39,729 nucleotides of DNA, from positions 1-39,729 of the forward strand of contig NZ_BAMN01000021.1 in the NCBI RefSeq assembly GCF_000615905.1, read 5' to 3'. Under the pieces are notes generated by a model, which saw only the letters and a program-made list of their open reading frames with translations, had not been told where the DNA came from and made no database searches. Positions 17,822 to 27,045 of the stretch are shown one piece after another. Within the stretch, counting starts at the first letter, position 1. Every line of letters begins with the position of its first letter. Position numbers and translations under genes: made by a program. Source of the DNA: Companilactobacillus nodensis DSM 19682 = JCM 14932 = NBRC 107160. GTDB lineage: Bacteria > Bacillota > Bacilli > Lactobacillales > Lactobacillaceae.

Positions 17822-17940
17822 CAGAGAGTGTAGAAAAGCGGGAGCTCCTGAGCATTAGCTAGGATAAGGAAGGTGCCAACGAAGTTGGTGCATTTCTTAT
17901 CCGTACTAAGCGCAGGGGGCTGCTTTTCGGAACTCGTTTC
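17822..17940 (+). repeat. Dispersed structured repeat, copy 3 (A type)
   Basis: Starts CAGAGAGTGTAG, ends GGAACTCGTTTC. Outer stem GAAAAGC/GCTTTTC with AGCTCC/GGGGCT inside. Middle stem GGATAAG...CTTATCC, apical CCAAC-GAA-GTTGG. Compared with copy 1 both sides of the outer stem have changed together. Confidence 0.88.
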
Positions 17941-17966
17941 AATAAACACAACCAAAAATATCCCCC

Positions 17967-18008
17967 AAAAAAGCTCCAATGAAATTATAATTTCGTTGGA
18001 ACTTTTTT
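17967..18008 (+). terminator. Intrinsic terminator after pepO and repeat
   Basis: AAAAAGCTCCAATGAAAT pairs with ATTTCGTTGGAACTTTTTT around a TATA loop. Confidence 0.87.
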
Positions 18009-18030
18009 ATTACTCTCAGGTATAATCATC

Positions 18031-18069
18031 TTGACTTGAAATTATTATCGTGCGATAATTCAATTTCTG
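18031..18069 (+). promoter_or_regulatory. MFS gene promoter with an overlapping palindromic operator
   Basis: TTGACT (18031-18036), 17-bp spacer, GATAAT (18054-18059) preceded by TGC. The -10 lies inside a perfect inverted repeat ATTATCG-tg-CGATAAT (18044-18059). Outer arms GAAATT (18038-18043) and AATTTC (18062-18067) extend it. A repressor bound here would block the promoter; the regulator is not encoded next to it. Confidence 0.65.
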
Positions 18070-18095
18070 TGAAATTCAATTAAAGGGGGGATTTT

Positions 18096-19346
18096 ATGTC
18101 AGATAATACATTTGCCATACCAAATTGGCGAAAGAATATTTACTTATTCTTATTCGGTCAATTCATGTCGGGAATCACAAGTATGGTCGTTCAATATGCC
18201 ATCATATGGTACCTGACCAAAGAAACGGGTTCGGCAACAGTTTTAAGTTTTGCGACGTTGTTGGGAATGTTACCAATGGTTTTGTTGAGTCCGTTTGTTG
18301 GACCATTCGTCGATAGAACTAATAAGAAGTTCTTGTTGATAGTTCCAGATATTATTGCCGCAATTTTTGCAATTATTTTATCAATTGTGGGAATTATCAA
18401 TAAGGACTTTCCACTGTGGTTGATCTTTGTTTCGTTGTTAGTGAGATCGATTGCCCAGACTTTTCAGATGCCAACGATCCAGTCAATTATGCCTACGATG
18501 GTTCCTAAGGAACAGATCACTAAGATGAATGGACAGTTAGGAATGGTCCAGTCGGCTAATATGATTATTGCGCCAGCGCTTGGGGCGTTCCTGTTCTCAA
18601 TCGTGCCGATTGCCTATTTGATCTTGTTGGATGTTGTTGGTGCCATCGTCGGCGTGGTTATTATCATGTTTGTTATTATTCCTGAGAATCCAGTTTATGA
18701 TGAAAAAATTCATGTTTTGTCTGATGTAAAATTCGGACTCGATCAATTGCGTGGTAACCGCGGACTGTGGTATATCACTTTAATGGGAACTGCCTTTACA
18801 TTATTATTTATGCCCGCCGCCAGTATGTATCCACTGATGACAATGTCATATTTCCATGGAACAGTGGCTCAAGCCGGTATCATTGAAGTTGTTTACTCGG
18901 TCGGAATGCTAGCCGGTGGAGCAGTGATCGGATTCTTCGGTAACTGGTCAGATCGGATGAAACCGATACTTAATTCCATATGGGTCATGGGAATCTCCTT
19001 CGCTATCAGTGGTGTCCTACCCGGCAATAGCAATGGGTTCTTGTGGTTCGTCGCCTTGAATACAATTGCAGGGTTAGCGACACCATTCTTCAACACATTA
19101 CTGATGGCGATGATTCAAGAGAGTTATCCACCAGAGAATCTTGGACGAGTGTTGGGAATCCTGAATTCATTAATGAGTATCTCTGGTCCAGTGGGATTAG
19201 TTTTTGCTGGTCCACTAGCGGATAAATTCGGAGTTAATAGTTTGTTTATTATTGGTGGAATAGGAACTTTACTCTGTGGGTTGTTCGTCCTATTGGTCCC
19301 AGTTACTAGAAATTATGATAAGGAATTACAAAAGAAGATATCGTAG
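18096..19346 (+). CDS. MFS exporter, MFS_3/Mef-like
   Basis: A 416-residue major facilitator with about 12 transmembrane helices. GPFVDRTNKKFLL after helix 2 is the motif A loop (GxxxDRxxRR). FWx-type drug/antibiotic relatives include Mef macrolide pumps and enterobactin exporters; the substrate here cannot be told. ATG after AAAGGGGGG. Single gene between terminators with its own operator-bearing promoter. Confidence 0.88.
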   Translation: MSDNTFAIPNWRKNIYLFLFGQFMSGITSMVVQYAIIWYLTKETGSATVLSFATLLGMLPMVLLSPFVGPFVDRTNKKFLLIVPDIIAAIFAIILSIVGIINKDFPLWLIFVSLLVRSIAQTFQMPTIQSIMPTMVPKEQITKMNGQLGMVQSANMIIAPALGAFLFSIVPIAYLILLDVVGAIVGVVIIMFVIIPENPVYDEKIHVLSDVKFGLDQLRGNRGLWYITLMGTAFTLLFMPAASMYPLMTMSYFHGTVAQAGIIEVVYSVGMLAGGAVIGFFGNWSDRMKPILNSIWVMGISFAISGVLPGNSNGFLWFVALNTIAGLATPFFNTLLMAMIQESYPPENLGRVLGILNSLMSISGPVGLVFAGPLADKFGVNSLFIIGGIGTLLCGLFVLLVPVTRNYDKELQKKIS

Positions 19347-19370
19347 AATATAACGATGTCTTTTTTCTTC
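19330..19370 (+). terminator. Probable terminator after the MFS gene
   Basis: GAAGATATCGT at the end of the coding region pairs imperfectly with ACGATGTCTTTTTTC and runs into T residues. Confidence 0.6.
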
Positions 19371-19394
19371 GCATAAATCTACTTATCTAAAAAA

Positions 19395-19457
19395 TGCTAT
19401 AATTATTATGAGATTTTAAAAATTAAAGAGGCCGCGACTTTTGTCCAGCCTCTTTTT
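19395..19457 (+). promoter_or_regulatory. Extended -10 promoter with leader terminator before ABC operon
   Basis: TGCTATAAT (19395-19403) is an extended -10. About 16 bases into the predicted transcript, AAAGAGGC (19426-19433) pairs with GCCTCTTT (19448-19455), followed by further T. This is terminator-shaped and lies 20 bases before the ribosome site of the ABC operon, so it may act as an attenuator. No leader ORF or riboswitch is recognised. Confidence 0.5.
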
Positions 19458-19476
19458 AATAGGTGAAGGTGATTTA

Positions 19477-20178
19477 ATGGCATATATCGAGGTTAGACAT
19501 GAATTCAAACGATATCAAATGGGCGAGACACAAATCATTGCTAATAATGATCTGTCATTCGACATTGAACGTGGCAAATTAACGGTTATTCTGGGACCTA
19601 GTGGTGCTGGTAAATCAACTGTGCTTAATATTCTTGGGGGGATGGATACTCCAAGTGATGGACAAGTGGTCATTGATGGGACGGATATTGCTCGTTTTTC
19701 AGAACGTCAATTGACTGAATATCGTCGTAATGATGTTGGATTTGTTTTTCAATTTTATAATTTGATCCCTAATTTGACGACCAAAGAAAACGTTGAGTTA
19801 GCTTCCGCAATCGTTAGTGACGCACTAGATGCGACTCAAACTCTGAATCAAGTTGGTTTGAGTGATCGAATCGATAACTTTCCTTCACAACTATCAGGTG
19901 GTGAGCAGCAACGTGTTGCCATTGCTCGTGCTTTAGCGAAGAATCCTAAGTTGTTATTGTGTGATGAACCGACGGGTGCGCTTGACTATGAAACTGGTAA
20001 GCAAGTCTTGACCTTGTTACAAAATGCTAGTCATCTGAATAACAAAACGGTAGTTATCATTACCCATAACTCAGCTTTGGCAGCGATGGCTGATCGAATT
20101 ATTCGTATCAATGATGCTCGTGTTCGTTCAATCGAAGATAATCCAAATCCAATGCCTGTACAATACATCGAATGGTAG
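19477..20178 (+). CDS. ABC transporter ATP-binding protein (MacB/LolD type)
   Basis: A 233-residue ATPase: Walker [11 protein letters not shown]-loop [13 protein letters not shown], signature [15 protein letters not shown], Walker [13 protein letters not shown] and H-loop THN all intact. The LIPNLT and EPTGALD forms are typical of the MacB/LolD/SalX class that energises FtsX-type exporters. Start is ATG 19477 after GAAGGTG. The next gene starts within 10 bases of its stop, forming an ATPase-permease pair. Confidence 0.92.
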   Translation: MAYIEVRHEFKRYQMGETQIIANNDLSFDIERGKLTVILGPSGAGKSTVLNILGGMDTPSDGQVVIDGTDIARFSERQLTEYRRNDVGFVFQFYNLIPNLTTKENVELASAIVSDALDATQTLNQVGLSDRIDNFPSQLSGGEQQRVAIARALAKNPKLLLCDEPTGALDYETGKQVLTLLQNASHLNNKTVVIITHNSALAAMADRIIRINDARVRSIEDNPNPMPVQYIEW

Positions 20179-20187
20179 GTGAAAATA

Positions 20188-22766
20188 TTGAAACCACTGA
20201 CTAAGAATATGTTTAGAGATATCGCCAAGTCAAAAGGTCGTTTCATCGCTATCATTCTAATTATTATGCTGGGTGTTTTGATTTTCGTAGGTGTCAAAGC
20301 AGCTGGGCCTAGTTTGAATGATTCACTTAACACTACGGTCACGGATAAAAAACTGTCAGATGTGCAATTGATTTCGACGACTGGCTTCACACAAAAAGAC
20401 CTGAATCTAGCTGAAAAAGTGAGCGGTGCTAAAGCTGAGAGGGTTAAGTATAAGCAAGTTGTCGGTAGTAAAAGTCATGTTGCAATGGCACTTTATGGAT
20501 ATAAAAAAACTAATAAACAAAATCAATTAATTATTAGAAGCGGTCACTTACCTAGTAAGAGTAATGAAATAATTTTGGATCAAGTGGCCAAAACTAAGTA
20601 TGGTTATAAATTAGGTGATAAGTTTAGTTTTGATAAGTCAGCTGATTTAAAATCCAGAACTTACAAGATCGTAGGATTTGCGAGTTCTCCGCAATATATT
20701 GATAATGAATCTCGTGGAGCCAGCAATGTCGGCGATGGAACGGTCCGAATGTTTGCTTATATTTATGATAAGCAAATGAACTTACCGTTTGCGACACAAT
20801 TGAATGTTAGGTTCGATAAATTACAATCTAAGAATACCTTTAGCGATAGTTATAAGGATGCCGTCGATCATAAGGTCAAAAAGCTAAAAACAGCATTCAA
20901 GGGAAGAGCTAAAGAACGTTCAGATTCATTGGTCGGTGATAATCTCAAAACTTTGGATCAGCAGCAAAAACAATTGAACGATGCCAAAGGTCAACTTATG
21001 CTGGCCAGTTCTGCTGGAACTGATGTTAGTGAGCAATTAATGACATTGAATTCGCAACAGACGCAACTGACGGTTGGGTATGACAAGCTCCATAAACAGA
21101 CCAAGACTAGTTATACTTGGCAAACTAGAGAAGATTTACCAGGCTTCTCAGCCTATGGTGAGAGCTCAGATCGAATCGCTGCAATTGCCAATGTTTTCCC
21201 AGTGTTCTTCTTCTTAATTGCAGCTTTAATTACTTTTACGACTATTACTAGAATGATCGAGGAAGCCCGTGGACAGATCGGTACTTTCAAAGCACTCGGC
21301 TATACAAAATGGGAGATTGCCAAAAACTACTTCTATTATGCTTTAACTGCCGGGTTAATTGGTACACTTCTCGGTGCGGTAATCGGTAATGAGAGTTTGC
21401 CACGAATCGTTTTGGCGTTGTATAAGCAATATATTCCATTAACGTGGGATGTTAAATTTCAATGGATGATAGTTCTCATAGCACTGATCTTTGCCTTGTT
21501 GGCAACGGTTGGTGCAGCGATGATCGTTGTTCGTCGGGAATTATCTGAAGGACCTGCGGCATTAATGCGTCCGAAGGCCCCTAAGTCAGCCAAGAAAATC
21601 TTATTGGAACGTATCAAGCCACTGTGGAATCATCTCAGTTTCAATCGCAAAGTCAGTTATCGTAACTTGTTCAGATCAAGTCACGAATGTTCATGACTAT
21701 TATCGGTATTGCTGGTGGTACAGCTTTGATTCTGACTGGGTTTGGCATTCAGAATTCAATTGGTGCTTCTGGTAATCGCCAATATGGTGAGATCTTTGAT
21801 TATCAAGCAGTAGTTAGATTGTCGAATAACAATAGTACTAAGGCACTAAAAGTTTTGAACGATAATGACCAGTATCGCAGCAGTACCAAGGTTAGTGCGA
21901 CGACTGGTAAGGTTAAGGCTAATGGAGAGCAAGTGGACGATGTTAACTTCTATACGCCTGAGAGTGCTAACTTCGATAAGTATATCCACTTGAAAGACTC
22001 TAAGACTGACCAAAAATTGAAGTTAAAGGATAACCAGGTTGTTTTGACTGAAAAGATGGCAAAGATTCTTAAAGTCAAAGCCGGAGATATGATCAGTATC
22101 AAAACCGCTAGTGGCAAGGGTGGAGAAATTAAAGTATCTGCCGTTACTCAAAACTTTATTAGTCATTTCATGTATCTTAATAAAGATACATATAAGGAAT
22201 TGTTTGGAACGGCACCGAAGACTAATACCTTATTAGTTAACCTGAAGTCACAGACGAATGGGCAACGTAATAGCCTGGCTAATAAACTATTGAAGCATGG
22301 CGGAGTTATGGGAACCAGTTATACGTATGATCAAGAATCTACGATTGCTAAAATGACATCTTCTTTGATGCCGATCGTATTGATCTTCATCTTGTTATCA
22401 GGTGTCTTGTCGTTCGTAGTTCTATATAACTTAACTAATATCAATGTTTCAGAAAGAATCCGTGAACTATCAACTATTAAAGTTCTAGGGTTCTACAATA
22501 ACGAAGTGACGATGTATATCGTACGTGAAAATATAATTTTGACGATTCTAGGAATCATCGTGGGATATGGAGTTGGTAATCTACTGACGGCCTATATTCT
22601 TAATCAAGCATCAACCGCGTTAGTGATTTTCCCACTGACGATAAGTACGTTTGGCTATATTGTCGCGACAGTTCTGATGATTGTCTTCACAGTAATTGTC
22701 ATGTTGATCACACACCAAAAACTAAAGGGGATCGATATGATCGGTGCTTTGAAGTCAAATGAATAA
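20188..22766 (+). pseudogene. FtsX-domain ABC permease, frameshifted in the middle
   Basis: Two ORFs (stop at 21696, restart at 21687) are one gene. A single missing T near 21676 (AGATCAAG for AGATTCAAG) restores RFKSRMFMTIIGIAGG and joins them into 859 residues. The layout is helix, large extracytoplasmic domain (about 40-320), FtsX domain of three helices, then a second such half, as in two-FtsX-domain exporters of lipids or peptides in Firmicutes. The start is best placed at TTG 20188 after AGGTG; a GTG at 20179 is also in frame. The lesion may be a sequencing error. Confidence 0.85.
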
Positions 22767-22769
22767 TTA

Positions 22770-22800
22770 GTGTTAAACTTAAAGTCAACTTTAATATAAA
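22770..22800 (+). promoter_or_regulatory. MerR-type operator/promoter of the merR gene
   Basis: A perfect 16-bp gapped palindrome TTAAAGTcAACTTTAA (22779-22794) directly abuts a TATAAA -10 (22795-22800). A weak -35 (GTGTTA, 22770-22775) would give a 19-bp spacer. It differs by one base from the palindrome before the cupin gene, which indicates autoregulation. Confidence 0.7.
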
Positions 22801-22812
22801 GAGGCAATAAGA

Positions 22813-23250
22813 ATGGATACCAAAATAACAGTGAGACAATATCGTATTGGTGACTTTGCCAAGGCGACTGGTTTGAGCAGTCCAACATTGAGGTACTACG
22901 AAAAAGAGGGCTTGATCAAGCCGCACCGAACAGAAAACGGTCTGCGTTACTATACTGAACAAGATGCTGACTGGATCAAATTCTTGTTACATCTGAAGGG
23001 TACCGGGATGACGATCGAACAGCTCAAGCAATATGTTGAGTGGCGTGCTGAAGGTGATTCGACGATTGATAAGAGGATTGCCTTATTACAAGAGGTTCAC
23101 GATGACTTCGAAAAACAGTTTGCGCAATTACAGCATAATTGGACGATTTTAAATGATAAGCTAGATTGGTATAAGGGCAAAGTTAATGGTCACATTGAGG
23201 ACACTGAAGACTTTGCGGCTTACCTTAAAAGAATGAATCATCACGAATAA
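22813..23250 (+). CDS. MerR-family transcriptional regulator
   Basis: A 145-residue regulator. The winged helix YRIGDFAKATGLSSPTLRYYEKEGLI (about 10-35) is typical; residues about 80-125 form the dimerising coiled coil. No cysteine cluster is visible at the C-terminus, so it is not a metal sensor of the MerR/CueR kind. It is closer to the AdhR-like group that sits beside SDR, cupin or carboxymuconolactone genes. ATG after AAAGAGG. Binds, by inference, the paired palindromes before itself and before the cupin gene. Confidence 0.9.
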   Translation: MDTKITVRQYRIGDFAKATGLSSPTLRYYEKEGLIKPHRTENGLRYYTEQDADWIKFLLHLKGTGMTIEQLKQYVEWRAEGDSTIDKRIALLQEVHDDFEKQFAQLQHNWTILNDKLDWYKGKVNGHIEDTEDFAAYLKRMNHHE

Positions 23251-23276
23251 AACTAAAAATATTCTCAAATTACAGC

Positions 23277-23307
23277 TTGACTTAAAGTTAACTTTAAGGA
23301 GTTTAAT
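23277..23307 (+). promoter_or_regulatory. MerR-type promoter of the cupin gene, 19-bp spacer
   Basis: TTGACT (23277-23282) and TTTAAT (23302-23307) are separated by 19 bp. The perfect palindrome TTAAAGTTAACTTTAA (23282-23297) fills the spacer. An overlong spacer with a central dyad is the hallmark of MerR-activated promoters. Confidence 0.8.
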
Positions 23308-23354
23308 GATTCTTGTAATCAATTAGAAAAATTAAACAAAAGGAAGTATATACA

Positions 23355-23771
23355 ATGGCAAAATTTGAAGAATTAAAAAACGAAGGTGTATTTCCAGTTG
23401 GCGATAAGAACGACGCCTACGCAAAATATTTCATCGGTCAAAGTTACCTACAAGGTCTAGTCTCACCAGATGACAACATCGATGTTAGTGTCGGTAACGT
23501 GACATTTGAACCGGGATGCCGCAATGATTGGCACATTCACCATGATGGTTTCCAAATCTTATTAGTCACAGGTGGCATGGGTTGGTATCAAGAAGCTGGC
23601 AAGCCCGCACAATTGTTGAAGAAGGGTGACGTAGTCGCAATTCATGATGGCGTTAAGCACTGGCATGGCGCAACAAAGGACAGCTGGTTCAGTCACGTTG
23701 CTATCACAAAAGGTACATCAGAATGGTTAGAAAAAGTAACCGATGAAGAATATGCTAAATTGGGTAAATAA
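23355..23771 (+). CDS. Cupin-domain protein
   Basis: A 138-residue single cupin. The metal-binding motif 1 is W-HIH-HDGFQILLVTGGMGWYQE, motif 2 GDVVAIHDGVKHWHGA. This is the cupin type often found with carboxymuconolactone decarboxylase and short-chain dehydrogenases next to an AdhR-like MerR gene. The reaction is unknown; possibly quinone or aldehyde detoxification. ATG after AAAAGGAAG. It is the only intact gene in the MerR-controlled unit. Confidence 0.88.
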   Translation: MAKFEELKNEGVFPVGDKNDAYAKYFIGQSYLQGLVSPDDNIDVSVGNVTFEPGCRNDWHIHHDGFQILLVTGGMGWYQEAGKPAQLLKKGDVVAIHDGVKHWHGATKDSWFSHVAITKGTSEWLEKVTDEEYAKLGK

Positions 23772-23783
23772 GGAAAAAATTGA

Positions 23784-23849
23784 ATGTCAGTAAAAAATAA
23801 AGTAGTTAATGTTAATGGATTTACTATCTATTCTACAAAACAAGCCTAA
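23784..23849 (+). pseudogene. Remnant of a short-chain dehydrogenase N-terminus
   Basis: A 21-codon ORF 12 bp after the cupin gene. It begins MSVKNKVVNVNG, which resembles the opening of SDR proteins (M-x-x-KNKVVxxTG), and then runs into unrelated sequence ending at a stop. SDR genes commonly follow the cupin gene in such MerR units, so this is probably the stub left by a deletion. Short and uncertain. Confidence 0.35.
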
Positions 23850-23850
23850 T

Positions 23851-23882
23851 AAAAAAACTTCCAAGAAATTGGAAGTTTTTTT
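23851..23882. terminator. Bidirectional terminator between cupin unit and EamA gene
   Basis: AAAAAACTTCC pairs with GGAAGTTTTTT around AAGAAATT; usable from both strands. Confidence 0.87.
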
Positions 23883-24789
23883 ATACTCTTCTTCGACCGA
23901 TGAATAGCTTCGGTGGCAGAGCTTGTAAGAATGTGATGCCAAGTATCAACAAAGCACCAGCAATTTCAGCGGGACCAACGTGGGTGCTTAGTAGGGTTAC
24001 TGATAGGATCGTCGCTGTCAGTGGTTCGAAGGCACTGAGCATGCCAGTAGTAGTAGCGGATAGGTAATTCAAACTTTGTAAGTAGAATAAGTAAGAGAAC
24101 ATCGTTCCACCAATGATAATGAAGATTATCAATAGCCAAGCTTTAACGGTTAATTGCGGAACTTGGTTCAGATGTGCTACAGGGGCGAAGACGATGCCTC
24201 CAAGTAACATTGACCAGCCGGTAACGATACGAGCGTCAAAGTTCTTCAGTAGTTCACGTGGTAACAATGTATATGACGCCTGGCTCAAACCAGAGCCAAC
24301 ACCCCACAATACAGCCAAAGGTGACAGTGCCAAGGTGTTCCAGTGTCCATGTGTTACTAGTAAGAACGTGCCAATAAGTGCCAGAACGATTGATATCATG
24401 TCGATTCTTCGCGGCATTTTAAGATTGCGTAATGATAAATATAAAATAATAAATAATGGCCCTAAAAATTGTAAGACCGTTGCCGTTGGTGCATTACCGT
24501 ATTTGATCGCCATGAAATAAGTGTACTGTGCCGGTAACATTCCCAATAAGCCGAAGCATAATAATTGAAAAATGTAGCGCGGCTTTTTTAGTATGCTAAA
24601 TAATTCTTTTGGCATAGCGATGCCACACCAAATAAGCAACAATATTCCAGCTAAAATTAACCGTAATCCAACGAGCCACTGAGTCGGAATCCTTTCAAAA
24701 CTAAATAAGTACTGTGCGATACTTCCGGAAAATCCCCATAATACCGGACCAGCAATTGCATAGAATAGACCTTTTTGTTGATCTGTCAT
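23881..24789 (-). CDS. DMT-superfamily EamA transporter
   Basis: A 302-residue protein with ten predicted helices in two EamA repeats (about 5-140 and 150-295), such as GLFYAIAGPVLWGFSG and LSPLAVLWGVGSGLSQASYTL. Family members export amino acids or metabolites. Start ATG 24789 follows AGGAGGGAAGTACTT; an upstream in-frame ATG (24828) lacks this. Monocistronic, convergent with the cupin unit and divergent from the ABC exporter. Confidence 0.88.
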   Translation of the reverse strand: MTDQQKGLFYAIAGPVLWGFSGSIAQYLFSFERIPTQWLVGLRLILAGILLLIWCGIAMPKELFSILKKPRYIFQLLCFGLLGMLPAQYTYFMAIKYGNAPTATVLQFLGPLFIILYLSLRNLKMPRRIDMISIVLALIGTFLLVTHGHWNTLALSPLAVLWGVGSGLSQASYTLLPRELLKNFDARIVTGWSMLLGGIVFAPVAHLNQVPQLTVKAWLLIIFIIIGGTMFSYLFYLQSLNYLSATTTGMLSAFEPLTATILSVTLLSTHVGPAEIAGALLILGITFLQALPPKLFIGRRRV

Positions 24790-24894
24790 AAGTACTTCCC
24801 TCCTAATCATCAACTCATATGCTATCACATTTGATTGTTATTCAAAATAAATATACGGTACACTTAAAACATCAAATTATAGTAGGAATGGGAA

Positions 24895-25791
24895 ATGCTT
24901 AGTGTTCAACATGTGAGTAAGAATTTTGGTTCATTAAAAGCATTGAATGATATCAATTTTTCGATACCGGACGGTCATATCTTAGGATTGATCGGACAAA
25001 ACGGTGCTGGTAAATCTACAACATTTCACAGTATTCTGAATTTTTTGCATTACGATGGGGAGATAACTTGGCAGAATGAACCGATAACAGAATCAGTCTT
25101 TGATCAAATCGGTTATTTGCCTGAGGAAAGAAGTCTGATGCCCAAACTAACAGTTGAACAACAGATTGTTTATCTCGCTAGATTAAAGAACAAACCTGCT
25201 AAAGAGATTCGTCCGCAAATAGATTCATGGTTAGAGAAGTTTGCAGTCAAGGGAACTAAAAAAGATAAAATCAAATCACTCTCAAAGGGTAATCAACAAA
25301 AGGTTCAATTGATCTGCACGTTGATCCATGATCCCAAATTGATTATTTTGGATGAACCATTCAGTGGACTTGATCCTGTCAATTCTGATTTATTGAAGCA
25401 AGCAATCATTGACGCGAGAGATAATGGAGCCTCGATTATTTTTTCCAGTCATGATATGGAGAATGTCGAAGAAGTCTGTGACAGTTTGGTGATGTTGAAG
25501 GATGGGCAGATTGTTCTTAACGGAACAGTGGGGGATGTCAGAGATACTTTCGGCAAGACAAGACTATTCGTTACAACAGATTGGACGGCAGATCGATTGT
25601 CGGAGTTACCACATGTTGTTTCAGTAACTCAACGTGAACAGAAGCGCTATTTGTTGGATCTCGATGATGAGAATGCCGGTAAAGAGATTTTCAATACGTT
25701 GACGAATGGACAATACATCGAAGAATTCAGTCAACAGCCACCGACCTTGAATGAGATATTCAGAATGAAAGCTGGTGATCATAATGAATAA
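24895..25791 (+). CDS. ABC exporter ATP-binding protein (NatA/YhaQ-like)
   Basis: A 298-residue ATPase with Walker A GQNGAGKST, signature LSKGNQQKV, Walker B LIILDEPFSGLDP and H-loop SSHDM. The C-terminal extension of about 80 residues and overall length match YhaQ/NatA proteins, which work with an ABC-2 permease to extrude Na+ or drugs. Overlaps the permease gene by 8 bases. ATG after GTAGGAATGGG. Confidence 0.88.
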   Translation: MLSVQHVSKNFGSLKALNDINFSIPDGHILGLIGQNGAGKSTTFHSILNFLHYDGEITWQNEPITESVFDQIGYLPEERSLMPKLTVEQQIVYLARLKNKPAKEIRPQIDSWLEKFAVKGTKKDKIKSLSKGNQQKVQLICTLIHDPKLIILDEPFSGLDPVNSDLLKQAIIDARDNGASIIFSSHDMENVEEVCDSLVMLKDGQIVLNGTVGDVRDTFGKTRLFVTTDWTADRLSELPHVVSVTQREQKRYLLDLDDENAGKEIFNTLTNGQYIEEFSQQPPTLNEIFRMKAGDHNE

Positions 25792-27004
25792 ACTTTGGAT
25801 CGTAACCTTTGAAACCTTCTTGAGACAAGTTAAGTCATGGGGCTTCGTAGTCTTGATATTAGGTCCATTTCTTATTTTTGGAATCAGTATCGGTGCTGGT
25901 TATATGAGTGCTAGCAGTGCCAGCAGTAGCGACAAAATTGCTGTGTTTGGTCAGAGTGAATTGAAACAGGCATTTGTGAAGCAGAATAAGGATGACGTTG
26001 ATACCGAAGTTCAATCTGAAAAATCTGCTGAAAAGAAAATTAAACACAATAATTTGGCTGGGTATCTAGTCTTGAAGACGAGTGATAATCAAGTTGTTGC
26101 GACATATCACGGTTCAGATTCAATGAGCAACAGTTTGAAGAGTAAACTTACGATCTTCACAACTACTGTTCAGCAACAGTTGAATTATGCTACGGCACAA
26201 CTATCGCCGACGCAGGCACGGTCATTGCAACAACAACCGAAGTTCAAAGAAGTGGTTACTAAGAAAACGGGGACTGATAATTTAGCCAAGTTGATTTCAT
26301 TCTGGATTATGGTTATTCTGGTCTATACGATCTTGATAACTTATACTTCGATCACCGCTCAAGAGATAGCTTCAGAAAAGGGTACTAAGATTATGGAAGT
26401 TATTTTTTCTAGTACTACTGCTACCAAGTATTTCATCGGGAAAGTTCTTGGTGTGATGTTAGTTATTGTTACACAAATTCTGATATACGTAGTTGGTGGC
26501 TGGGGGATGTTCTCATTTGCGCAACATTCAGAATTGACCAAAGATGCGATTGCTCAGAACAAGGACTTGATCGGTTCGGTGCTGCACAATCTGTTAAGTA
26601 TTAATTTGGTCTATTTATTACTAGGAGTCGTTATCTATACGATCCTGGCAGCTTTGTGTGGAGCATTAGTCGCTAAGTCAGAAGATGCTGCGAAGGCCGC
26701 TCAGCCGGTAACAATGCTCAGTATGTTGGCATTCTTTATTACACTTCCATTCCAGAATAATATGGATGCTTTGGTAGTCAAAATCTTGTCATATGTGCCA
26801 TTCTTCTCGTCCTACTTCATGCCGATGCGTGTCATCAATGGAGAAGCGACGCCAGTTGAAATGACGATTTCATTAGTGATTTTAATTGTGACAATAATCT
26901 TTATGGCTTACTACATTGGTAAGATATACCAAGGATTGATGTTGCAAACGGATGATTCAAGTTTTTGGAAGAGATTAAAACGTGGAATTGCTTATAATAA
27001 ATAA
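25784..27004 (+). CDS. ABC-2 exporter permease (NatB/YhaP-like)
   Basis: A 406-residue permease. One N-terminal helix (WGFVVLILGPFLIFGISIGAG), an extracytoplasmic domain of about 130 residues, then five to six helices from LAKLISFWIMVILVYTILI. IASEKGTKIMEVIFSS is the conserved ABC-2/NatB segment. Start ATG 25784 overlaps the ATPase stop. Substrate unknown. Confidence 0.87.
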   Translation: MNKLWIVTFETFLRQVKSWGFVVLILGPFLIFGISIGAGYMSASSASSSDKIAVFGQSELKQAFVKQNKDDVDTEVQSEKSAEKKIKHNNLAGYLVLKTSDNQVVATYHGSDSMSNSLKSKLTIFTTTVQQQLNYATAQLSPTQARSLQQQPKFKEVVTKKTGTDNLAKLISFWIMVILVYTILITYTSITAQEIASEKGTKIMEVIFSSTTATKYFIGKVLGVMLVIVTQILIYVVGGWGMFSFAQHSELTKDAIAQNKDLIGSVLHNLLSINLVYLLLGVVIYTILAALCGALVAKSEDAAKAAQPVTMLSMLAFFITLPFQNNMDALVVKILSYVPFFSSYFMPMRVINGEATPVEMTISLVILIVTIIFMAYYIGKIYQGLMLQTDDSSFWKRLKRGIAYNK

Positions 27005-27042
27005 AAACTACCTCTCGAAATAATTTCGAGAGGTAGTTTTGG
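27004..27042. terminator. Strong bidirectional terminator
   Basis: AAAACTACCTCTCGAAA-taa-TTTCGAGAGGTAGTTTT, a perfect 17-bp stem shared by the ABC exporter and the convergent glpF. Confidence 0.92.
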
Positions 27043-27045
27043 TAA

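Noticed and set aside
19441-19476. TTG start at 19441 for the ABC ATPase
   Set aside because: It lies within the leader hairpin and has no ribosome site, while the ATG at 19477 follows GAAGGTG.
20179-22766. Two separate permease genes
   Set aside because: The ORFs overlap by ten bases with the break inside a conserved segment, and one added base joins them into a standard two-FtsX-domain permease.
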